Source: an uncultured Pseudomonadales bacterium
GTDB lineage: Bacteria > Pseudomonadota > Gammaproteobacteria > Pseudomonadales > Azotimanducaceae
Direction: 5' to 3'
DNA: 64,000 bases
Assembly: GCA_951813515.1 (NCBI GenBank)
Contig: OX638346.1
Coordinates: forward strand, 1,667,617-1,731,616
Positions 18,496-27,837 of this stretch are shown here, one piece after another. Numbering within the stretch: position 1 is the stretch's first letter; the number at the start of each line of letters is the position of its first letter. The translations under genes and the position numbers were made by a program. Under the pieces are notes generated by a model that saw nothing but the letters and a program-made list of their open reading frames with translations, was not told where the DNA came from and made no database searches.

Positions 18496-21075
18496 TCAGG
18501 CGCCTGGTGCCGCTACGATTTCCCTGTCTCGTTCGCTCAATAGACGGCGTTGAAATTCCTCTACCACGTCCTGAGCCACCTGTTGCAGGAAGCGGGCGTC
18601 TTCCTCGCTTACCGTGCCGAAGTAGTCGTAGCTGCTGCCGACGGGGGAGAGCTCCCAGACGCTGGCGACGACTACGCTGGCGGCGAGATAGGTGCCGAGC
18701 AGACCGGGGTGGCTGCCGTCGAATCGCTTGTGAAGGACGATGTCCGGACGGCGCCGGTAGGCTTCCTCGAAGGCCAGGCCAACGGGAATCACGAGCGCGC
18801 CGATTTCGTTCGCGGTTTCCACGTAGAGTGTTTCGATCAGCTCGATCATGCCGGGCTCGTAGCGGTCGTGTGGCGGCCGGTAGGCGTGGGTCATGTAGAG
18901 CGCAGTCTCTCCGCCGGCGGCAGTGATCCTGTCCTCGAATTCAGCCGCGGTTCGCGCGAATTCCCGGCGCCGCCGATCACTCAATGGTTCGCCGCTGCCG
19001 CCTTGCAGGATGACCAGTTCGAATGGCTCGTCGATACCAAGGCTGCCCGGCGTCAAGTGACTGCCGATAGGGTGGTGGCTCAGGGCTGCGCCTCCAATCG
19101 TTGCCGACTTGAACTTGATGCGCGCGCCAAGCTCCGGGTCGAGAGACGCGATCATGCGCGAGACGTGGTTGTGGAGGCTGTCGTTGTAATAGAAATAGCT
19201 GTTGCCGACGAAAAGAACGCGCTCGGGGGCGGGATCTTTTTGTGTGGTCTTGAACGGCTGCGGCCGGGCGTTTTCGCTCCCCCGCGGGGGCAGGTGCGGG
19301 GCAACTGGTTGCTCACGGCGTGGCGTTCGCGTTGCATCCACCCCGAGGGCCAGGGCGCCGGGACGGCGGGGGTCGGCGGCGCCGTGGAGCAGCCCGTCGC
19401 GCAGCATGATTGACTGCGTGCTCCCCATGGTCTGCTGGACTTCGATTTCGTGTCCCAGTGCTTCCAGGAGGCGCAGGCTGTCGGCGCTGACGCCGCTCTC
19501 CACGCCAAGTTCCGGCTCACGCCAGGCTTGGTAGATGCGCGGGACATGAGTGGCCTCGGCGATGTTCATGCCGTAGTCGACGGTATTGACGATGATCTGC
19601 AGGATGACGCTGTGGATTCGGCTGCCGCCCGGCGTGCCCGTCACGAGAAACAGTTCGCCCTTCTCATCGAACACCATCGTTGGCGTCATGGTGGAGGCGA
19701 CCCGCTTGCCGGGCTCGAGGCGATTGGCGTGCACATCCGGATCGCGAAACGAGAAATTGCGCATCTGGTTGTCCAGAATGATCCCCGTGCCCGGGACGAC
19801 TGCTCCCGAACCGAAGGAATGACCGAGCGTGTAGGTCGTCGACACGGCATTGCCGGCATCGTCCACGACGGAAAAGTGCGTGGTGTCCCGGCTTTCGTAG
19901 TGAAAGGCGTTGATCGGCGAGATTTCCGCCACGGGCGTGGCCCGGTCCGGATCGATCCGCCCCGCCATGTCCCGGGCAATGTCCGCGCTCAGAATGCCCG
20001 CGATGGGAACTTCGACAAAATCGGAATCGCCTATGCCCTCTCTGCGGTTGGCGTTGCCGAGCTTCATCGTCTCCGCAAGCAGGTGCATGCTCGCCGCGGA
20101 ACCCTGAGGCAGACTGCGCAGGTCGAAGTGGCCGAGCACATTCAGCATTTGCAGCAGTGCGAGTCCGCCAGCGCTGCTCGGCGGTACGGTGACCACGCGA
20201 TAGCCTCGGTAATCGGTGGCGATGGCTTGCCGGACCCGCACGCGGTAGTTTCCAAGGTCCGTGGCGCTGATCAGGCCCTTGGCCTGTTCCATGTAACCGA
20301 CGATCTTGCGGGCTATGGCGCCGCCATAGAACGCCTCGGCGCCATGTTCGCTGATCTCGTGCAGGGACCAGGCCAGATCGGGCTGGATCAGCGTCTCTCC
20401 GGCGGCGTAGGCTGAGCCGTCCGCCCGGGCATAGGCCGCCATGCTGCTCGGTGAATCGCGCATCACGGTGAGCGCTTCGGAAAGCGCGAACGCCAGGTCG
20501 GTGCTGATTTCGATGCCGTTTTCTGCAAGTTCTATCGCGGGCGCAAGCACTTCGTGCCACGGCAGCGAACCGAAGCGCCGCCAGGCTTCTTCGAGGCCGG
20601 CAACCGTGCCTGGCACGGCAGCCGCTCTCGGGCCGAAGGTCAGTTCATCCCAGCGAATTTCGCCATTTCCGTCGCGAAGGTCCTCGCTGCGGGCTGCGGC
20701 TGGAGCTGCCGAGCGGAAATCGAGGGCAAGCACATCTTCGGGTCCGCCGGAACCGACCATGTACACCAGCATGAAGCCGCTTCCGCCGAGATTGCCCGCC
20801 CGCGGCAAGGTGACCGCCAGCGCGAATCCCATTGCGACCGAGGCGTCGACCGCGTTGCCTCCCGCGAGCAGAATCCGCCGACCGACTTCGCTGGCAAGCG
20901 CGTTCTGGCTGACAACCATGCCACCGGTGGTGACTTCGGGATGATGGATCCGGTCATAGCGGATGATGGACTGCGTGGCCCCACTGCCGCCCTGGGGCTG
21001 GGCCCAGAGCGGTTGGCAGGCCAGCAGAAGCGCGAGGATTCCGCTGGCCGCACTGACAGATCGGGGCGCGGTCAT
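18496..21075 (-). CDS. Secreted gamma-glutamyltransferase fused to a C-terminal SGNH-like hydrolase domain
   Basis: This 859-residue protein has a signal peptide (cleavage near 25, PLWAQ). The gamma-glutamyltransferase part spans about 35-580. The autoprocessing and nucleophile site is DTTHFSVVDD, so cleavage is expected before Thr398. The usual C-terminal GAADPRRPG and the TGTPGGSRI oxyanion region are present. After a Pro-rich linker (about 585-615) a second domain runs to the end. It has GNS at 624-626 (VLFVGNSYFYYND), a glycine block (ATIGGAAL), QGGSGE near 691-696, and DGSHP at 786-790. These resemble the Ser, Gly and Asp-His blocks of SGNH/GDSL hydrolases. The fusion is not a usual GGT layout. 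It lies 77 bp after the TonB receptor on the same strand. Confidence 0.85.
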   Translation of the reverse strand: MTAPRSVSAASGILALLLACQPLWAQPQGGSGATQSIIRYDRIHHPEVTTGGMVVSQNALASEVGRRILLAGGNAVDASVAMGFALAVTLPRAGNLGGSGFMLVYMVGSGGPEDVLALDFRSAAPAAARSEDLRDGNGEIRWDELTFGPRAAAVPGTVAGLEEAWRRFGSLPWHEVLAPAIELAENGIEISTDLAFALSEALTVMRDSPSSMAAYARADGSAYAAGETLIQPDLAWSLHEISEHGAEAFYGGAIARKIVGYMEQAKGLISATDLGNYRVRVRQAIATDYRGYRVVTVPPSSAGGLALLQMLNVLGHFDLRSLPQGSAASMHLLAETMKLGNANRREGIGDSDFVEVPIAGILSADIARDMAGRIDPDRATPVAEISPINAFHYESRDTTHFSVVDDAGNAVSTTYTLGHSFGSGAVVPGTGIILDNQMRNFSFRDPDVHANRLEPGKRVASTMTPTMVFDEKGELFLVTGTPGGSRIHSVILQIIVNTVDYGMNIAEATHVPRIYQAWREPELGVESGVSADSLRLLEALGHEIEVQQTMGSTQSIMLRDGLLHGAADPRRPGALALGVDATRTPRREQPVAPHLPPRGSENARPQPFKTTQKDPAPERVLFVGNSYFYYNDSLHNHVSRMIASLDPELGARIKFKSATIGGAALSHHPIGSHLTPGSLGIDEPFELVILQGGSGEPLSDRRRREFARTAAEFEDRITAAGGETALYMTHAYRPPHDRYEPGMIELIETLYVETANEIGALVIPVGLAFEEAYRRRPDIVLHKRFDGSHPGLLGTYLAASVVVASVWELSPVGSSYDYFGTVSEEDARFLQQVAQDVVEEFQRRLLSERDREIVAAPGA

Positions 21076-21152
21076 GGGTGCAAGCAAGCGTGGTCGTTGC
21101 CTGGACTTGCGCAGTCTGGCGCAAGGTCCGTTCTGGATCTGCCGACCGGGCC

Positions 21153-24110
21153 TCATTCTCTGAAATCGAGGCGCAGATCCAGGTAGTAGTACCTTCCCAG
21201 ATCGCGGTGCTGGTCGGCGAAATAGCCGAAGGAGTCGTCAGCCAACGGTGCCCGCTTGTCCGTCAAGTTGTTGATACCCAAGCGCGCGCGGCTGTTTGCG
21301 CCGAAGGCGTGAAAGTCATGGGTGAGGCTGAGATTGAAGGTCGCCATCGACGGAATCGGAAACTCCCGGCCATCGCTCAATACCTGGTAGAAGTCGCCAT
21401 AGCGCAGCCCTGTGACCGAAACGCCCCAGTCGCCGGAGTTCCAGCCCAGGCGGAAGCTGTCCTTGTGCTCGGGATTGCCGTCCTGGCGGACCAGGTTGGC
21501 AAAACCGACTACCGGCACCGAGTCCGGCAACTCCCCCGAGTCCCGTGCAGCCACCAGCACTGCGGCCTGGCCACCCGCTTCCTGTTCGTACTCGTCGAGC
21601 CACGATCCGGCATAGCGGAGAGCGAAATCGCCGAAGCCCGTTTCGAACTCGAAGTAGACCGCGACGTCATGCCCTGCCACGGTGCGAGTATCGAGGTTGG
21701 CGTAGTTGTCGCCGACCTGAACGACTTCTCCAAAGGGACACAGTCCTGCGGGCCCGAAGTACGGCAGATAGTCCTCGTCGGCTTCCGGATTCCTGACTAC
21801 GGCCGGATTGCCCTGCAGTGAAGCGCAGTTATCGGCACCGGCACGCAGCCTCATCAACAGGTCAAGCGCAACATGGTTTTCCTCGCCGAACAGGCCGATA
21901 GTGTCGGTCTTTTCGATACTCCACCTGTCGTATGTGATCGTCAGGCCATCGATTGGCTCCAGCACGATGCCAAACGACGTATTGGTCGATTCCTCGGGTC
22001 GCAGCAGCCGACTGCCCTTGGCGAGGCGCTGCATGCCGTAGGAACAGTCGAGAACGTCTTCTGCGGGATCGAGATAGAGGCAGGAATAGTCCTGCCGGGT
22101 ATTGGAGCGCGCGACCAGTGACTCGTTGATCGTAATCAGATTGGGCGCCCGAAAAGCCTCGGACCAGGACGCCCGCAGCATGACCTGGTCGATGACGCGG
22201 TATCCGGCTGCAAGCTTGCCCACGGCGGTGCTGCCCACATCGGAGAAGTCTTCCCAGCGCACTGCGGCCTGGAGGTCGAGACCCTCGATCACGGGGATCG
22301 CCAATTCGCCGAAAACGGAGACGACCTGGCGCTCGCCGAAACTGTCGGCGGTGGGGCTGGAATTGGCGACGTCGGAGATGAAAGGATAGCTATTGCCGGT
22401 ACGGTCGGTGAACACGATCTGGCCATCCAGCCGTGGGTCGCGATCGTCAAGAAATTGTTCGTCCCTGACTTCGACTCCCGCGAGCACCCCTACGGGACCG
22501 GCAGGCATTTCGAAGAGGGCGCTTTGAGACAGCTTGAAGTCGAGCATGTTCAGTTCCTGCTCATTGCGCCGGTGAACGTCGATCAGGGTGCGCTCGATAT
22601 TGCTGCCGGTATAAGGTGCGAAGGGATTGAATCCTGCCGGTGTCGTATCCCTGAGCGCCTCGGTCATCAGCGTGTTGGAAATGCGGTTGTGCGTGACGTC
22701 GAGCCGCTCGGCGAGGGACCAGGTGTACGCGCCTTCCCAGTCCCAGTCTCCCCATGAGCCGCGCAGGCCGCCGATGAAGCGATAGGTATTTCCGTCCACA
22801 TCGACGACACGCGGTACCTGTGCGAAGCGGTAGTTGTCGAGTTCCAGCTCAAGCCCACCGCAAGGGACATTGTCGCCAATCACGCTGTCCGGCATGCGAT
22901 TCGGCGAGCCACAGGGACCGAGGGGGTTGTAGTAGGCGTCGGCGGCCATGCGGAACTTGGCGACCGCACTCAGCCTGGTGGAACTATGGCGCGTCGTGTT
23001 GGTGTCGGACCAGTACCAGGTGAATTCGCCGAAAGCCTGCATGCCGTTGTCGAAATCGTGTTCGAGGTAGGCGTAGGTGTTCAGCCGTTCCAGTTCCGAA
23101 TACAGGTCGCGGTCTTGGTTGTTGTTGTAGCGATAGGTGCCCTGGCCGTCCACTCCGCCGCATACCCCGATATTGATCGGGTACTGACATTTCTCGTGGC
23201 CTGCGGGATAGGTTTCAAACTCGCCGCGGGAGTCGGTGATGGTATTGCGAAGGCTGGTGCGGGAAACACTCGGGACGACATCGTACTGGCCGAAAGAGGA
23301 ATTGGCGCTATCGTTGCGGAAAACCGTCGTCTGGAATTCAGGGTCTTCCACCCGGTAGCGGAAGTCCGAATCGGCCCAGCGTGGGTCGTCCTGGGAGTTG
23401 ACCCGGCCGCGGCCGAAATAAGTTGCAAACATGCCAACCCGGGTTGCGCCCCCGTTGAGCAAACGGCCCCATTCGATGGTGGCGCGCGCGTCACTGCGGG
23501 GCAGGCTTTCGTAGTTGTCGTGACGCATCCTGATCCGCAATCCGTCGAAATCGTCGCGCAGCACGTAGTTGACGACGCCGGCCACCGCGTCGGCCCCGTA
23601 GAGCGCCGAAGCGCCGTCCTTGAGTATCTCGATCTGGCGCACGCTGATGCCGGCGACCGACTGCGAGTTCACCGAATTCACCGGCACAAAACTGCCGCCG
23701 ACTTCTTCGGTCTGGTAGGCAGCCGAGTTGACCATACGGCGGCCGTTGAGCAGCACCAGCGTATTGCCGGTACCGAGATTGCGCAGGTTGAAGGCGCCGA
23801 TATCGCCGCGGGCCGCGTTCACCCCGCCGGAGATATTCTCCGACTCGCTGAAATAGTTCTGACCCTGTTCCGCGACGAACTCAAGCAACTCATCCCCGGA
23901 CTGGACGCCGAGAGCCTCGATATCTTCCTCGCTGATGATCGAAACCGGCAAGGCCTCGGTGATCTGCGCGCCACGGATATGCGATCCGACGACTACGATC
24001 TCCTCAATCGTGGCTTCCTCTTCGACTTCTTGTTGTTGCGCCAACATGGCGCTGGCCGGAATGGCTACTGCTGCCGCCAGAACGGCCTTGGAGAATCTCG
24101 ATCTGGGCAT
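21153..24110 (-). CDS. TonB-dependent outer-membrane receptor
   Basis: This 985-residue protein has a signal peptide (cleavage near AMLAQ), a plug domain starting at EEIVVVGSHIRG, and plug motifs LLNGRRMV and IEILKDGASALYGADAVAGV. A long beta-barrel ends in the aromatic-rich RYYYLDLRLDFRE. The protein imports large or scarce ligands with energy from TonB. The plug motif set resembles receptors common in aquatic heterotrophs. The ligand is not identifiable. The next gene on the same strand is the GGT-hydrolase fusion, so the pair may take up and process gamma-glutamyl or ester-containing compounds (inference from linkage). Confidence 0.95.
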   Translation of the reverse strand: MPRSRFSKAVLAAAVAIPASAMLAQQQEVEEEATIEEIVVVGSHIRGAQITEALPVSIISEEDIEALGVQSGDELLEFVAEQGQNYFSESENISGGVNAARGDIGAFNLRNLGTGNTLVLLNGRRMVNSAAYQTEEVGGSFVPVNSVNSQSVAGISVRQIEILKDGASALYGADAVAGVVNYVLRDDFDGLRIRMRHDNYESLPRSDARATIEWGRLLNGGATRVGMFATYFGRGRVNSQDDPRWADSDFRYRVEDPEFQTTVFRNDSANSSFGQYDVVPSVSRTSLRNTITDSRGEFETYPAGHEKCQYPINIGVCGGVDGQGTYRYNNNQDRDLYSELERLNTYAYLEHDFDNGMQAFGEFTWYWSDTNTTRHSSTRLSAVAKFRMAADAYYNPLGPCGSPNRMPDSVIGDNVPCGGLELELDNYRFAQVPRVVDVDGNTYRFIGGLRGSWGDWDWEGAYTWSLAERLDVTHNRISNTLMTEALRDTTPAGFNPFAPYTGSNIERTLIDVHRRNEQELNMLDFKLSQSALFEMPAGPVGVLAGVEVRDEQFLDDRDPRLDGQIVFTDRTGNSYPFISDVANSSPTADSFGERQVVSVFGELAIPVIEGLDLQAAVRWEDFSDVGSTAVGKLAAGYRVIDQVMLRASWSEAFRAPNLITINESLVARSNTRQDYSCLYLDPAEDVLDCSYGMQRLAKGSRLLRPEESTNTSFGIVLEPIDGLTITYDRWSIEKTDTIGLFGEENHVALDLLMRLRAGADNCASLQGNPAVVRNPEADEDYLPYFGPAGLCPFGEVVQVGDNYANLDTRTVAGHDVAVYFEFETGFGDFALRYAGSWLDEYEQEAGGQAAVLVAARDSGELPDSVPVVGFANLVRQDGNPEHKDSFRLGWNSGDWGVSVTGLRYGDFYQVLSDGREFPIPSMATFNLSLTHDFHAFGANSRARLGINNLTDKRAPLADDSFGYFADQHRDLGRYYYLDLRLDFRE

Positions 24111-24317
24111 TTGCGATTCCTCCGCAAAGCACGGGGATGGCTTCTTTTGGCGCGCGCATTGTTACACCCAATCCACAAGTGCGGAACAGGATTCGTTGAC
24201 CGGCGACAGATTTCGATCCTGAATCCGCTGGCGTGGGCCGCCACGGTCGGGGTGTCACGGTTGGCCGCTCTTGGCCACATCCAGTTCCTGATCCGGCGCC
24301 GCGACGAAGAAGTCCTC

Positions 24318-25835
24318 TCAGCCGTTTCCAGACGTGGACTCTGTCAGGCGCGCACGCACCTCGCGCCGCAACAACTTCCCGGTCTCGTTGTAAGGCAGTT
24401 CGTCCCAGAACTCGAGCCATTCCGGCACACGGGAGGAGCGCATTCGATCCCTGACCCATTGCTGCAGTGACTCGACCGTGGCGTCGTGTTTCAGCACCAC
24501 GACGCCGGCTACCGCCTCTCCCCACTCTTCGTCCGGCACGCCGACGATGGCCACGTCGGACACCGCGTCGTGCGTCATCATCACGTCCTCGATCTCACCC
24601 GGCGACATGTTCTCGCCGCCGCGAACGATGACGTCGTCGGCTCGGCCCTCGAGGAACAGGTAGCCTTCGTTATCGAGGAATCCGCCGTCCCGGGTGGGAA
24701 ACCAGCCCTCGTCGTCGGTCAGCTTGCCGATGCCTTCGTATTCGCCGGACACCTGCTCGCCCCGGACGTAGATCTCGCCGTGCTCGTGGGGACCGAGAAC
24801 GCGGCCCTCGTCGTCGCGGATTTCGATCTCGATGCCGGGCAATGGCACTCCGACGGAAGCGAGCCTTCGGCGCCCGGCACGATCTTCGCTTGCCGCGGCG
24901 CCTCGATGCGCGTCTGGCCCCAAGACGGTGATGGTCGAGCTGGTCTCCGTAAGCCCATAAGCGTTCGTGAAATCGGTGTCCGGAAACAGCGCCATCGCCC
25001 GTTCGATCACCGGCAGCGGCATCTTCCCGCCGCCGTAGGAAAGCGATTGCAGGTGCGGCATCTGCGCGTGGTGTTCGTGTTCGAGCGCTTCGACGATGCG
25101 CCGCAGCATGGTGGGCACGACGAATGCGGTGGTGACCTGCTCGGCGCGCGCCAGTTCGATCCACGCCTCCGGCGTGAAGTTGGCGAGCTGTACCGCGCGA
25201 CGGCCGGAATAGACGGAACTCAGTACGGCGGCGATCCCCGCCACATGGTACGGCGGCACACAGATCAGCGCGGTCTCCGAAGTGTCGGCGGACATGAAAT
25301 CGACGGAGCCGAGGATGTAGGAGACGAGGTGTTTCTGTCGCAATACCGCGGCTTTCGGCACGCCCGTCGTGCCGCTGGTAAACAGCAGCGCCGCAGTATC
25401 GTCTCCGTCCATCGACCAGGGCTCGGCGCCATTGGCGGAGCCGTTCCGGGCGAGGGTCAGAAACTCGTTTCGGGAATGCCAGCGCACGATCGAATCGGTG
25501 TGGAAGTGCTCGATGTGGTCCTCATCCGTGACCAGGTACGCCGGCCTGACCCGTTCCACCAGTCCGTCGATCTCGTCGTCGGTCAGACGGTAGCTGATCG
25601 GCACATAGGGCATGCCGGCCCAGCTCGATGCGAAAAGGCCGATCGGGATCGCGAGGTTTGATACGTCGAGGATTGCGAATCGGGACGCCTGCGATGTACG
25701 CAGATCGCTTGCGGCGTTCTGGGCCGCATCGAACAGGCCCTGATAAGTGATCGATTGCTGCGCCTCGGCATCAACGAAGGCGACGCGGTCTCCATATCCC
25801 GCCACCGCCATCTCCAGCAGCATCATGATGTTCAA
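24318..25835 (-). CDS. AMP-dependent synthetase / acyl-CoA ligase
   Basis: This 505-residue adenylate-forming enzyme activates a carboxylic acid as an acyl-AMP and usually makes the CoA thioester. Core motifs in order are LLFTSGTTGVPKAA (P-loop like), YGLTET, and the hinge region GRADDVIVRGGEN. The catalytic C-terminal lysine is in NETGKLLRRE. It has no carrier domain. The 101-residue gene upstream is on the same strand, 77 bp away. The thiolase and DUF35 genes further along suggest a shared acyl-CoA pathway, but no substrate can be assigned. Confidence 0.92.
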   Translation of the reverse strand: MNIMMLLEMAVAGYGDRVAFVDAEAQQSITYQGLFDAAQNAASDLRTSQASRFAILDVSNLAIPIGLFASSWAGMPYVPISYRLTDDEIDGLVERVRPAYLVTDEDHIEHFHTDSIVRWHSRNEFLTLARNGSANGAEPWSMDGDDTAALLFTSGTTGVPKAAVLRQKHLVSYILGSVDFMSADTSETALICVPPYHVAGIAAVLSSVYSGRRAVQLANFTPEAWIELARAEQVTTAFVVPTMLRRIVEALEHEHHAQMPHLQSLSYGGGKMPLPVIERAMALFPDTDFTNAYGLTETSSTITVLGPDAHRGAAASEDRAGRRRLASVGVPLPGIEIEIRDDEGRVLGPHEHGEIYVRGEQVSGEYEGIGKLTDDEGWFPTRDGGFLDNEGYLFLEGRADDVIVRGGENMSPGEIEDVMMTHDAVSDVAIVGVPDEEWGEAVAGVVVLKHDATVESLQQWVRDRMRSSRVPEWLEFWDELPYNETGKLLRREVRARLTESTSGNG

Positions 25836-25912
25836 GGGTGCACCCCCGTCGGAAAGGCCGTCTCTCGCGCCCGCATGGCGGCGCGCGAGGTTTCAAGCCC
25901 CTTGGTGTCCAA

Positions 25913-26218
25913 TCAGTCGGTCTTCGGAAGTTTCGTGGCGTCCTTGATCTTCATCGCCGCGCCGCCAGTCCACAGCGACCCCTCCCCGGCTTTGACGCAC
26001 AGTACCTCCAGGCTCCCATCCTCGTTTGTGTACCGCTTGCCGATCACGGAACCCTCGGCGCGATCCTGGTGCACGCTTGGGCCATTGGCGTCCGCGCCCT
26101 GACCCATGGGCTCGCCGCCACAGGTGATCTCGATGTCTTCCGGCGGCGCCGTGATAACCATGATTTCGGTCGTGCAAACCGCACTCTTGAGCCGGGTTCC
26201 AGGCGTCAGGCTCCCCAT
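25913..26218 (-). CDS. Small conserved-looking protein of unknown function
   Basis: This 101-residue protein has no signal peptide or TM span. It contains two Cys and a Gly-rich middle (EITCGGEPMG). It shows VICTTEI-like and RYTNEDGSLEVLCVKAGEGSL strand-forming segments, and no domain I can name. A good ribosome site (GGAGGG) precedes ATG 26218, and codon use matches the neighbours. It sits directly upstream of the acyl-CoA ligase gene on the same strand and probably shares its transcript. Confidence 0.65.
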   Translation of the reverse strand: MGSLTPGTRLKSAVCTTEIMVITAPPEDIEITCGGEPMGQGADANGPSVHQDRAEGSVIGKRYTNEDGSLEVLCVKAGEGSLWTGGAAMKIKDATKLPKTD

Positions 26219-26399
26219 CGCTTCCCTCCTAGTTCTCGATTCATCCGAGCGATTCTACAAGATCATTCGTTGCCGAGCAGAGCGACAAACAGGGCGGTGG
26301 CGTTTCAGCCAAGGTGTGCATTGACGCTTCGAGTCGAAACAGAGTGGACGATCAGAGTGCACCGAGTAGACTATCCGACGATCGCCCTTTCGAACCGCC

Positions 26400-26855
26400 A
26401 TGCAGGTTGGCGCGCCAATGATCGAGACCATTCAGTTCGGTACGTTGGAAGGGCCTATGGCCCGATCGCCGGGACGAGGGCACACCGTGGAGACATCGTC
26501 GATACAGTGGGCTCCTGTTCTGCTGGAGCCGATTCCGGGATCCGAGGAGCGGATTGTCATTGCAATAGCGGCCTTCAACGAAGGTGAGATGCGTTGCACC
26601 CAGACCATCGACCCTGCGGTCGCGCGAGCAGTATTCCGAGATGATCGAAAGTACGTTGCAGACCTGATCGACCTCGTGACGGAGAGTTTGAGTGCACACC
26701 TGGAGCACAACAGGTCCTTGGGACAATGGCGACCACCAGTGGAAGGCGTTTCTCTTGGCTCCGAACAAGAGAGCAGGTTCTCTGAAATCGATGAATTGGT
26801 CAGGCGCGCGGGATCGATGTCAACCGTGTTCTGCGGAGAGCATTTTGGTGACTGA
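26400..26855 (+). CDS. Hypothetical protein
   Basis: This open frame encodes 151 residues. The segment WAPVLLEPIPGSEERIVIAI and the later TIDPAVARAVFRDDRKYVAD look like an ordered globular protein, and GC-rich third positions are seen over most of it. The start is uncertain: ATG 26400, ATG 26418 or ATG 26457 would all work. The family is not recognised. Local base composition is lower in GC than the flanking genes, which together with its isolation between divergent units suggests acquired DNA. An antisense frame of similar length overlaps it and is judged a shadow. Confidence 0.5.
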   Translation: MQVGAPMIETIQFGTLEGPMARSPGRGHTVETSSIQWAPVLLEPIPGSEERIVIAIAAFNEGEMRCTQTIDPAVARAVFRDDRKYVADLIDLVTESLSAHLEHNRSLGQWRPPVEGVSLGSEQESRFSEIDELVRRAGSMSTVFCGEHFGD

Positions 26856-26912
26856 GTTGCCATCGCCCGAGGCTGTCGCCGAGCACATCCTGCCTTACGC
26901 TTCTGGGCAGGC

Positions 26913-27812
26913 GTGAGAGGCGCGGAACTTTACGATCATCCGTACATGGACGTTGCACCGGTTCCCTACATGGAACGCACCCGCGCCTACTACGCGGCGC
27001 AGGGGTTTGAAGCCGCCTATGTCTGGGCGCACTTCGACGACGTGCCGTTCGTGCCGCTGTCCAAGCCGCTCGCGGAGTCCAGACTTGCGATCATCACCAC
27101 GGCAAGCCTGTACGACCGCACGTTCGCCGATGTCCGTGAAGTGGCGTCGGGGTCGACGAACGATCCGCCGGAGAAGCTCTTTGGCAACGACCTGGAGTGG
27201 GACAAGAACGCCACGCACCTGGACGATCTGAACGCCTTCTTCCCGCTCAGGCGCCTTGAGGCGTTGGTTGAGGCCGGCCGGATCGGCGGCATCACCGCTC
27301 GCTTTCACTGCGCTCCGACGGAGTACAGCCAACGGCGCACCAGGACGGTCGACGCACCGGAGATCTTGCGTCGCTGCCGCGAAGACGGTGCGGACGCAGC
27401 GGTGTTCGTACCGTTGTGACCCGTTTGTCACCAGACCGTGAGTCTGACCGCTCGACACCTGGAGGCCGCTGGCATACCGACGGTGATTCTCGGCTCCGCC
27501 CTGGACGTCGTCGAGCATTGCGGCGTTCCGAGGTTCCTGTTCACGGATTTTCCGCTGGGCAACCCCTGTGGAAAGCCGTTCGATGCATCGATGCAGGAGG
27601 CGATAGCGGCGCAGGGAATCGATCTGCTCGAGAGTGCCGAGGCGCCCCGGACGACCGTGCGTACGCCGTTTCGATGGAGCGACGACGAGTCCTGGCGCGA
27701 CCGCTACATGGAAGTGCGGGCGGAGGATCTCGCAGACCTCGCCCGGCGGGGCGAAGCGCGCAGGGCTCGGCGGCTGAACGAGAAGGCCCAGGGCAAGGCG
27801 CGCGGCGACTGA
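26913..27812 (+). CDS. GrdB/PrdB-like reductase family protein, probable selenoprotein (in-frame TGA = Sec169)
   Basis: A single frame runs 300 codons interrupted only by TGA at 27417-27419. The sequence around it is FVPL-U-PVCHQTVSLTARHLE, the UxxCxxT redox motif of glycine/sarcosine/betaine reductase selenoprotein B and its relatives. Downstream AAGIPTVILGSALDVVEHCG and FPLGNPCGKPFD are also family-like, as is FVPLSKPLAESRLAIITTA upstream. A CAGAC/GTCTG stem with loop CGTGA begins 13 bases after the TGA and fits a bacterial SECIS. The start is GTG 26913 or ATG 26946. In aerobic bacteria these proteins are thought to be thiol oxidoreductases of unknown substrate. Alternatives are a nonsense mutation or a base error replacing a Cys codon. 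No sel genes are in the window. Confidence 0.75.
27432..27446 (+). promoter_or_regulatory. Candidate bacterial SECIS hairpin
   Basis: A perfect 5-bp stem (27432-27436 with 27442-27446) closes a five-base loop CGTGA. The loop starts 17 bases after the TGA at 27417-27419, inside the 16-37 base window described for bacterial SECIS elements, and has G as its second base. TGTC at 27426-27429 could pair with GACA near 27453-27456 to lengthen the stem through an internal loop. The core stem is short, so the structure is suggestive rather than proven. Confidence 0.5.
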
Positions 27813-27837
27813 TCCGCCAAGCGCGGCAGCAGTCGAC

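Noticed and set aside
26352..26768. Minus-strand frame overlapping 26400-26855
   Set aside because: Less protein-like sequence than the plus-strand frame and no ribosome site.
27438..27812. Separate GTG-started gene after the GrdB-like frame
   Set aside because: It is in the same frame as the upstream part and starts inside the conserved redox region, so it is the continuation of one gene across a TGA.
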